NCBI GenBank assembly: GCA_964434955.1
Contig: CAYSXI010000084.1
Span: 1-21,452 of the forward strand
Direction of reading: 5' to 3'
Origin: JANQLU01 sp964434955
Lineage (GTDB): Bacteria > Planctomycetota > Planctomycetia > Pirellulales > Pirellulaceae
DNA: 21,452 nucleotides
Of the stretch, positions 16,601 through 21,452 are shown one piece after another. Position numbers and translations under genes: made by a program. Positions within the stretch are counted from its first letter, which is position 1. Each line of letters starts with the position of its first letter. The notes beneath the pieces were generated by a model that had not been told where the DNA came from, ran no database searches, and saw nothing but the letters and a program-made list of their open reading frames with translations.

Positions 16601-17135
16601 TTGAAGCAACTTCGGCGACGCCGTCGACGCTTTGTAAAGCGTATTTGATGACGTAGTCCTGCTTGCTGCGGACTTCCGCCAGGTTCATCCCGTGGGGTGG
16701 CTCAAGAACATAGTAGTAGATTTGCCCAAGCGCCGTCGCGTCTGGCGCCAGCACCGGGCTCGTGCCTTCCGGAAGTTGACCGCCAACTGTGGAAAGCTGT
16801 TCCGAGACCCGAGAACGAGCCCAATAGAAATCAACCTTGTCCGCAAAGGTCACCTGAACAAAACTGAATCCAAACATGCTCTTGCCGCGGACGCTTTCAG
16901 CTCCGGCAACCGATTGCAGTGCGACGGAAAGCGGATACGTTATTTGGTCCTCAATATCTTTTGGACTGCGCCCAGGCCATTCGGTGAGAACGATGACCTG
17001 GTTTTCACTCACGTTGGGAATAGCATCAATGGGCACTTCTCGAAACGAGTACCAACCGTAGGCAACTGCCACAAAGGTTACCAGGAAGACCACCAGCCGT
17101 TCGCGGACACAAAAGTTGACAATCGACTTGATCAA
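13620..17135 (-). CDS. cusA: CusA-like heavy-metal efflux RND transporter
   Basis: The 1171-residue protein is an inner-membrane RND pump of the heavy-metal (HME) class. Typical words are VPIDAIPNVSENQVIVLTEW (34-53), YWARSRV (104-110), the TM4 motif GIAIAIGTMVDMGIIISEN with Asp408, and LFGIAIDDGVV near the end. Three methionines, M678 (YMPS), M728 (AMIE) and M778 (VMLQSGIK), match E. coli CusA M573, M623 and M672 in context and spacing. This points to Cu(I)/Ag(I). It is about 120 residues longer than E. coli CusA; part of the excess is an inserted stretch near 505-600 with two extra hydrophobic segments. The start is TTG at 17135, overlapping the adaptor gene's stop by 4 bases (TTGA), which indicates translational coupling. 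Confidence 0.92.
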   Translation of the reverse strand: MIKSIVNFCVRERLVVFLVTFVAVAYGWYSFREVPIDAIPNVSENQVIVLTEWPGRSPKDIEDQITYPLSVALQSVAGAESVRGKSMFGFSFVQVTFADKVDFYWARSRVSEQLSTVGGQLPEGTSPVLAPDATALGQIYYYVLEPPHGMNLAEVRSKQDYVIKYALQSVDGVAEVASIGGYVRQYQIEINPDQLRKHGLTLAQVLKAVRDSNIDVGAKTIEASDMEYLVRGIGFIGAGKTEAETIEQIEKTVVATKKSIPVRVGDLAVVQLGPAFRRGALDWNGSEAVGGVVVMRYGENPRQVIERVKARIESLEPELGGIKIHGIYDRTQLVDETVATLSQALAQQIAITIAVIVLFLLHVRASLVVATTLPVAVLIAFIAMNTFGVDANIMSLAGIAIAIGTMVDMGIIISENIFRGVADWEHAGCPGGEPGRLKKISEMTAEVAPAVITAVSTTIISFLPVFFLTGRDFRLFAPLAWTKTYSLVASLIVAVLLVPPLARILLKNPKGQGWRATIAAGVFGGMVATLGTFIWPTHLAQFSDWLNAWAGSNVNATGLTAGMSVLSAIGIYWLFRERLRPVDENFVAKLVNFCYEPTLRLFLRFKKTFLVLPLLIVFFGMGAWIGLPRILSPVDQWARRNLNADFNRSQQYVDFKHTYTGLSTDDWIALDEGSWFYMPSLYPAASLSQAMETLQTQDAMIRQIPEVQEVLGKIGRVESALDPAPAAMIETYVMLKPRDQWREGMTEKMIWDEINELATLPGITIADKLQPIEGRVVMLQSGIKASMAIRIYGDSLEGLAEAAELVAAKIKQHPMVNAGTVSPDIVLGKPYIEFEVDRSESARYGMSVRDVNEIIESALGGKNATTTVEGRERYAIQVRYQRQYRDDIDELASIPVVTNTGEVVPLGQLAKVKTTWGPAVVNSEDARLVAHVAFAPRRGMGKLKTVERVMESLTNARKLGKLKFPEGNFEMEAVGSFQNQIESDRRLKIIIPLVLLLNLFIIYLQFRRISMAIIVFAGIPVAFGGGMIALAMADVQLNTAVWVGFIALFGIAIDDGVVIATYLDQTLKNHRLSNVGDIRNAVVAAGLKRIRPCLMTTFTTVIALLPVLYATGRGADVARAMAIPVFGGMVVELITLFVVPVVYCGFLEFKMKAGLIDDRFSPPPDEDVRTA

Positions 17136-19147
17136 TTCGGCACCTCCATTTTCGGGAGGTCCATTTTGGGCAAATCCATCTTCGGGAGATCCATTTTCGG
17201 CAAGTCCATCTTCGGCAATTCACCTGAAGACTTTTGCCCCGACTTTTTGTTTTGACTTTGCTTTTTTCCGCTGTGATATTGCTTCAAAATTTCAAGATGC
17301 TTTGCAGGGTCTTTTAGCAGCCCTCTCCGACAGCCTTCGCAACAAATCATGATCGGAGTGCCGTCAAGATCAACGCGAATGGGCGTGCCCATCCCCTTGG
17401 TGCCGAGCCTCACCTCGGTCACCGGGCAGATAACCTGTTTTTCCGCGAGCGCGCGATCTTCCTTGGACAAAGGCGCAAAGGACTTTTTGATTTCCGCCAG
17501 TTCTTCTGGCGTCGGCGCACCACTTTTGAAATTCTCGAGGATCGCGTAGTACTTGTCGGGATCAGCAACCAATTTCTTTCGACAACCCTCGCAACAAATC
17601 ATCACATCGCCCTTTGGAAGCTTGACTCGTTTTGGGGCGCCCATCCCCATCGAACCGAGCTTGACTTCCATCACCGGACAGATCACCTGTTCCTCAGCAA
17701 GTTTCCGATCCTCGTTGGTCAATTTGGAAAAGGACTCTGCGATTTCCTTGGCTTCCGCCTCCGCCGAAATTTTCGCCTGGTTTTGACGGTCGGCTCGATT
17801 GGGATCGATCAACGAAACCTTTCCCTGGATGTTGAAGGTCGACTCCAACATGAAGACTCCTTCGTGAACGACGGCCTCTCCCGGCTTGATGCCGTCGCTG
17901 AGTGCGATCTTATCGCCTATCGTTTCCGCAATTTTAACTTTGCGATATTCAAATCGACCGGGCCTGGTTTCGACAAACGCAATGCTGTCTTGTCCATTTA
18001 CCATGACAGCGGAACGGGGCACGATGACCAGGTCTTGATTCGAATTGACCTCGGATAGAATCTGCGCGTTGGCATAGTCGCCAATCTTGATTAGCCCCGC
18101 TTCGTTTGGAATCTCAATTCGAACTTTGACAGTATTGGTTTCCTTATCAACCATCGGACTGATAAAGGAAACCTTGCCTTCAAACGTTTTGCCGGCTTGG
18201 GATTGAATTGCGACTTCGGCTTTCTGGCCAATTCGCAGCTTGACCGTATCCTTGGGATACATCTCCAACAGCAACCAAACCTTTGACAGGTCCGCCAACT
18301 TCAAGATGGGCATGCCGGTCTTGATGTATTTGCCTTCTTCAACCAGTTTTTCAACCACCGTCCCGGACATGGGGGCAAAAATCCGGATGTGGTTGTTGGC
18401 TTTCCCTCGTTGCTCGATCGCGGCGACTTGGGATTCGGGCAACCCAAATTCGATGAGTCGTCGGCGGGCACTTTCGTACAAACGTTTGTTGGATTCATTG
18501 ACGCGCGGGTTGTTGGATTGACCTTCTTCGTAGGCTTTCTTTGCGCTCAAGAGCCCCACCTGATCGGCATAAAGGTCCGGTGAGTAAAGAATCGCCAGCG
18601 CGTCACCTTTCTCAACTCGCGCACCCGTGAAATCGACCTGCAGGTCGACGATTCGTCCGCCAACATATGCCGAGATTGTCGATTCGGACGTTTCGTCGTA
18701 GGAAATCTGTCCAAACGCTTCGATGTCTTTCGGGACGGGCATATTTAGCGCCGCGATGGTTTTGATGTTGGCCAGCCGGCGAGCTGTCGGAGCGACTGTC
18801 ACGCCGTAAAGATCTTTGGGATCGCCGGTGATCTCGATTTCCTGTAATTCCATGCCGCAAACGGGGCAGCGCCCGGGAGCTTCCAGAAAGACGCAAAGCA
18901 TGGAACATGCATAAACCGAGCCCTCTTCCGCTTGAGCGTCACCGGCGCTGGTTGCCGCATCGGTGAACCAATTGAAATTGCGCTGCGCAAATCCGAATAG
19001 CCAGACCAGCCCAAGCACAAATAGAACGGCCAAAATCGGCTGAAAAATCAGCTTGAACCAGTAGCCATAAACCCGATAGGCGCGGTTGAGCACCGTGGAC
19101 CTGCCGCTCGCTGACTGATTGGCATCGTTTTCGGTGGCTTCACTCAT
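17132..19147 (-). CDS. cusB: CusB-like efflux adaptor (HlyD family) with metal-binding modules
   Basis: The 671-residue periplasmic adaptor links the RND pump to the outer-membrane factor. In order it has a membrane anchor (about 34-53), a heavy-metal-binding motif (YACSMLC at 79-85 then CPVCGME at 94-100), and an HlyD/CusB core (about 135-445) with ISAYVGGRIVDLQV and APMSGTVVEKLVEEGKYI. Two added four-Cys modules follow at 490-522 and 574-606 (CPV...ICCEGC). It ends with five LPKMD/E repeats (644-668). The usual adaptor has about 400-500 residues, so the C-terminus is a long metal-binding extension. In the N-terminal motif the usual Met-His-Pro is Met-Leu-Cys. ATG 19147 is chosen, although the frame is open to 19225. 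It overlaps the RND pump gene by 4 bases and follows a Cys-rich gene by 164 bases. Confidence 0.9.
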   Translation of the reverse strand: MSEATENDANQSASGRSTVLNRAYRVYGYWFKLIFQPILAVLFVLGLVWLFGFAQRNFNWFTDAATSAGDAQAEEGSVYACSMLCVFLEAPGRCPVCGMELQEIEITGDPKDLYGVTVAPTARRLANIKTIAALNMPVPKDIEAFGQISYDETSESTISAYVGGRIVDLQVDFTGARVEKGDALAILYSPDLYADQVGLLSAKKAYEEGQSNNPRVNESNKRLYESARRRLIEFGLPESQVAAIEQRGKANNHIRIFAPMSGTVVEKLVEEGKYIKTGMPILKLADLSKVWLLLEMYPKDTVKLRIGQKAEVAIQSQAGKTFEGKVSFISPMVDKETNTVKVRIEIPNEAGLIKIGDYANAQILSEVNSNQDLVIVPRSAVMVNGQDSIAFVETRPGRFEYRKVKIAETIGDKIALSDGIKPGEAVVHEGVFMLESTFNIQGKVSLIDPNRADRQNQAKISAEAEAKEIAESFSKLTNEDRKLAEEQVICPVMEVKLGSMGMGAPKRVKLPKGDVMICCEGCRKKLVADPDKYYAILENFKSGAPTPEELAEIKKSFAPLSKEDRALAEKQVICPVTEVRLGTKGMGTPIRVDLDGTPIMICCEGCRRGLLKDPAKHLEILKQYHSGKKQSQNKKSGQKSSGELPKMDLPKMDLPKMDLPKMDLPKMEVPN
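17144..17218 (-). repeat. Five 15-bp tandem repeats encoding LPKMD
   Basis: Five consecutive 15-base units encode Leu-Pro-Lys-Met-Asp (the last ends in Glu) at the C-terminus of the CusB-like adaptor. On the + strand each unit reads about (a/g/c)TCCAT(t/c)TT(c/g)GG(g/c)(a)(a/g). The repeat ends 9 bases before the TTG start of the RND pump gene. A Met every five residues could bind Cu(I). Confidence 0.9.
17276..17728 (-). repeat. Tandem duplication of the adaptor's C-terminal Cys module
   Basis: Residues 474-540 (17528-17728) and 558-624 (17276-17476) of the CusB-like protein are two copies of one ~67-residue unit. Each starts with (T/S)xEDRxLAExQVICPV, runs through GMG(A/T)P and ICCEGCRxxLxxDP, and ends in (I)LEN/LKQ. 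The period is 84 residues (252 bases). Confidence 0.85.
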
Positions 19148-19311
19148 TGTTCGTCTCAAATCTTGATACGTGTACGCAGGGTGAAACAAAACAAAGTTGC
19201 TTTGCTTCAAACGACTAAAAAGCACGAAGGACTTGATCAGCGCGGCAATTTGTAAGGGACAAGCACATTACTTGTTTGGAAAAGCGCGCAGCCCGACGGT
19301 TGAATTGAGAA

Positions 19312-19896
19312 TCAACACGTAAATCGCGAGAAAAGTGCACACAGCTCTTTGGCTGTCAGCAAATATGCCGAGTCGCGAGAGCGATCGGTACGAACAAAAG
19401 ATTCCGAGGTTTCAGGGGCCAACCATTTTCCCAGTGGACCGACGACGACGGAAGGCGAGTGAATTTCACTTGATGGTGGAACGGCCGGTGGCGATTCAGG
19501 CTCGCCATTCGAATCCGAGCATTGACAGCTCGTACAAGCGCATTCGCTATGTGCCGCACCATCGTTGATGTTTTTTCCGCAACTTTTTTGAGAGCAATCG
19601 CGAGCCTTGGAAGAACAGCAAGATGACTTCGCTGTACTCGAGCAACAGGATGTCTTGTTGTCCGGAGTCGAACAGCAGGAGGGCTTGGCGTCGTTTGAAC
19701 AACATGACGTCGCAACCGACTGACAGCATTGCGTTGGCAACGCCGCCTCATTTTCAGATACGTTGCAATTGCAACGCGCTTGTCCCAGGGCGAATAAGGG
19801 ATGAAAACAAAATGTCGCTGCAGCGATCCAGGCAACGCAGGCTCTACCCAGCAGGTAAGCCCTCACGTTTGTTCGATTTTGATGCCGGATTCGCAT
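19312..19896 (-). CDS. Secreted metallothionein-like Cys-rich protein
   Basis: The 194-residue product has an N-terminal signal (basic n-region, then AYLLGRACVAWIAAATF, cleavage near LGQA at 40). A Cys-dense body spans 42-126 with 18 Cys. Five Cys-Cys pairs stand at 57/58, 65/66, 74/75, 84/85 and 93/94, a spacing of 8-10 residues. The pairs are separated by Ser/Lys/Thr-rich linkers. Further motifs are CNC (42-44) and CACTSCQC (119-126). The C-terminal 65 residues are ordinary and end in Cys. Such clusters bind soft metals in metallothioneins, but I know no exact family. It lies 164 bases upstream of the CusB-like gene on the same strand and is probably the first gene of the metal operon. No clear Shine-Dalgarno precedes ATG 19896. 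Confidence 0.72.
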   Translation of the reverse strand: MRIRHQNRTNVRAYLLGRACVAWIAAATFCFHPLFALGQARCNCNVSENEAALPTQCCQSVATSCCSNDAKPSCCSTPDNKTSCCSSTAKSSCCSSKARDCSQKSCGKNINDGAAHSECACTSCQCSDSNGEPESPPAVPPSSEIHSPSVVVGPLGKWLAPETSESFVRTDRSRDSAYLLTAKELCALFSRFTC

Positions 19897-20258
19897 AATT
19901 CACGTTCTGAGCAAGTCAGCCAATACTCGCCAATTTAACAGATTTGGTAAAGCGCTCTGAATACCAGTATACGCCGATTGGGGCCGTTTGGCTCGAGATT
20001 TCTTCTCGTATCGTTGGGCGTTCCACGCTCGAATCCCGATTATGACGCATCTTTTGCCAGCTTTGCCCGACATCGCCTTCAAAAAAACGAAGAACTGGCG
20101 TGCAGTCGTGGAAGGATTCGCCACGAATTGTCAGGATCGTTTCGTCGCCGAACCTTCGTTCACCTGTGCCCCAACATGGCTCAATTGACGGTCCGTGGAT
20201 TCTCGAGTTCACTTGAGCCAGTAAGCGATATGGGTTTCACCGAAAGTTGTAATCCCTG
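19897..20258. other. Gene-free divergent intergenic region
   Basis: No supported gene lies in these 362 bases between the Cys-rich gene (-) and the small membrane protein (+). Frames at 19916-20212 (-) and 19978-20259 (+) have no recognisable composition or ribosome site. The promoter of the metal island must be here. A TATACT on the - strand (around 19970) is a possible -10 box, but no matching -35 is seen. I found no convincing CueR, CsoR or CopY operator. Confidence 0.55.
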
Positions 20259-20483
20259 ATGGAATTTGCATCGATCATCGTCCTGTCAACTTGTGGCCTT
20301 CTTTTCCTTTGCCTGGGAGCGGGGATTCTGCGAAAACAATCGCAGGCAAAACACTGTGATCGGCACCGCCATCGTATCGGCCAGATTGCAACGCTATTTG
20401 CCTATTTCGTATTCGCCGCCGGGTTTGCTTCGATTGTCGTCGCTATTCTTTTTTGGCAATTAGCCGTCGCGTCAAATTCTTAG
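20259..20483 (+). CDS. Small two-TM membrane protein, hypothetical
   Basis: This 74-residue frame encodes two clear hydrophobic helices, at about 5-24 and 45-68. A short basic loop with three His and one Cys (KHCDRHRHR) lies between them. I do not recognise a family. The topology and clean hydrophobic pattern argue for a real gene. The loop could bind metal and the neighbouring island is metal-related, but that link is speculation. ATG 20259 has no strong Shine-Dalgarno site. It is divergent from the Cys-rich gene and convergent with the tRNA-Sec gene. Confidence 0.5.
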   Translation: MEFASIIVLSTCGLLFLCLGAGILRKQSQAKHCDRHRHRIGQIATLFAYFVFAAGFASIVVAILFWQLAVASNS

Positions 20484-20626
20484 CCGCGCATTTTCACGAG
20501 TCGAGGAAGAACCTCGCGAAGAATTCTTGGGCGAGAGGAATAAGGTGTAAAAGCGTATCCGACGCCGCCTGCCGACTCCCCTTCACGTCAACGAAACTGC
20601 AGAAACAGTCGAGACAAGATAGAAAA

Positions 20627-20726
20627 TGGCGGAAGTGCATGGGAATCGAACCCACCAGCCACATGATTTCCATGCAGCCCTACGGTTTTGAAGACCGCGC
20701 CCGGCACCAGCCGTGGATCCACTTCC
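20627..20726 (-). tRNA. selC: tRNA-Sec (selenocysteine), anticodon TCA
   Basis: On the - strand a 100-base tRNA with encoded CCA (3' end at 20627) folds as a selenocysteine tRNA. The acceptor is GGAAGTG(G) with (G)CACTTCC, seven pairs plus a G/G at the eighth position. The D stem is six positions (CACGGC/GCCGGG, one A/G mismatch) with a 4-base TGGT loop. The anticodon loop is CTTCAAA (20687-20693) with TCA read as UGA. A long variable arm has an 8-bp stem, GCTGCATG/CATGTGGC, and the T arm is GTGGG-TTCGATT-CCCAT. The long acceptor, short D loop and long variable arm are diagnostic of tRNA-Sec and separate it from tRNA-Ser. The discriminator base is G. No selA, selB or selD is in the window. 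Confidence 0.93.
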
Positions 20727-21050
20727 ATTTTGCTCCTGTCGGCCCGAACAATCATATACGCTTGAAAGGGCGAAAGGATCTCAAGCCAACATTCTATCCC
20801 AACCGATTGCCAAAATACAGGCGAAGTCTCCCTTGTTAAGGTTTGGAAAAACCGATCGCTATGATCCACTCGATCCGCGATTGCTCGTTGCTCGCGACGT
20901 TTCACGATCGAACGGTTGCTGATGCCAAGCAAACGCATTCTTGCTAGAGACGACAACGACGATCAGCCGTTAAAATGCCCAAGTTGAATCCAAGAACCAA
21001 ATCTCTTTGGATTCCTTTGGACTTCCCACTACCTAATCGGATACCCAATC
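20727..21050. other. Gene-free region between tRNA-Sec and the CYTH gene
   Basis: These 324 bases hold no supported gene. A perfect 8-bp hairpin, GAATCCAA (20986-20993) with TTGGATTC (21007-21014), lies 37 bases before the CYTH start and has no T-run. A 21-codon frame (20922-20987) ends at TGA directly at this hairpin. On the - strand a TATGAT about 24 bases upstream of the tRNA could be its -10 box, but the -35 is unclear. Confidence 0.5.
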
Positions 21051-21452
21051 ATGCCGATTGAAATTGAACGGAAATTCCTGGTTGCCGGCAACGAATGGAA
21101 AAGCGCCGCGGCCACCTACTATTGCCAAGGGTATTTGAATCGGGACAAACACCGAACGGTTCGAGTTCGGATCGCCGGAAATCGCGGCATCCTAACCATC
21201 AAAGGCCTATCTTCTGGTGCCAGCAGGGAGGAATACGAGTATTCGATTCCGCTAGACGATGCCAATGCGATGTTAAAACTTTGCGATGGCTCGGTCGTTG
21301 AGAAAAATCGCCGAGTCATCCAACACCAGGGATTGAATTGGGAAGTCGACGAATTCCTTGGCGAAAACGAGGGGCTGGTGATTGCGGAGGTTGAACTAGA
21401 ATCTGAAGATCAGGTGTTTGAGTTACCGGATTGGGTGAGCCAGGAAGTCACC
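21051..21452 (+). CDS. CYTH-domain protein (triphosphate tunnel metalloenzyme), 3' end cut
   Basis: The visible 134 residues start MPIEIERKFLV, which contains the ExExK signature (E4, E6, K8) of CYTH/TTM enzymes. These cleave tripolyphosphate or nucleoside triphosphates, or act as class IV adenylate cyclases. Further family features are the alternating basic strand TVRVRI (35-40), GILTIKG (44-50), REEYEYSIPL, NRRVI, and the acidic strands WEVDEF and LVIAEVELES. These build the tunnel that binds triphosphate and metal. Simple single-domain members are about 155 residues long, so roughly 20 residues should be missing beyond the window. In bacteria most such single-domain proteins are inorganic triphosphatases rather than cyclases; which applies here is not decided. 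ATG 21051 starts exactly at the family N-terminus, without a clear Shine-Dalgarno site. Confidence 0.92.
   Translation, partial: MPIEIERKFLVAGNEWKSAAATYYCQGYLNRDKHRTVRVRIAGNRGILTIKGLSSGASREEYEYSIPLDDANAMLKLCDGSVVEKNRRVIQHQGLNWEVDEFLGENEGLVIAEVELESEDQVFELPDWVSQEVT

Noticed and set aside
19148..19311. ACAAG/CTTGT inverted repeat (19259-19275) as an operator between the Cys-rich and adaptor genes
   Set aside because: A 5-bp arm with a 7-base spacer is expected by chance in a window of this size.
20588..20956. 122-codon - strand open frame
   Set aside because: It runs through the whole tRNA-Sec gene and its product has no recognisable features.

Overview
The window looks like a chromosomal stretch from a planctomycete, most probably of the Pirellulaceae. 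The basis is the gene mix: a sulfatase, a TMEM43 protein, a secreted NIPSNAP protein, a DUF2752 protein, a planctomycete-style VWA protein, and heavy-metal efflux parts carrying CPV...CCxxC modules. Base composition is moderate, start codons include GTG and TTG, and many products are exported. The lineage is inferred from gene content, not from a marker gene.

Region by region: (1) 1-2655, + strand: the 3' end of rny (RNase Y), a ymdB-type phosphodiesterase in the classical rny-ymdB order, a DUF2752 membrane protein and a small lipoprotein. A near-perfect bidirectional terminator (2696-2738) follows. (2) 2765-4801, - strand: a membrane-anchored VWA protein. (3) 4802-5325: a gene-free stretch with a 12-bp palindrome and four degenerate ~20-bp tandem repeats. 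(4) 5326-10811: a mono-haem c-type protein (+), a NIPSNAP protein and a TMEM43 protein (-), a secreted sulfatase (+) and a small one-TM protein (-). (5) 11131-19896: a metal-efflux island. A TolC/CusC-like lipoprotein lies on +. Convergent to it, on -, run a Cys-rich metallothionein-like secreted protein, a CusB-like adaptor, a CusA-like RND pump and a periplasmic protein with four Cys modules. (6) 20259-21452: a small two-TM protein (+), a tRNA-Sec gene (selC, -, anticodon TCA) and the start of a CYTH-domain triphosphatase/cyclase-like protein, cut by the window end.

How the island may work: the RND pump keeps the three methionines used by E. coli CusA for Cu(I)/Ag(I), with matching spacing. 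The adaptor carries an N-terminal metal-binding motif, two C-terminal four-Cys modules and a Met-containing LPKMD tail. The neighbouring periplasmic protein is built from four related modules (16 Cys), and the upstream protein has 18 Cys in its mature body. I infer a copper/silver (soft metal) system in which several Cys/Met-rich periplasmic proteins sequester metal and pass it to the pump. No dedicated regulator or P-type ATPase is visible.

The two most noteworthy items are this Cys-module efflux island and the tRNA-Sec gene, which implies selenocysteine use by the organism although no convincing selenoprotein gene lies in the window.
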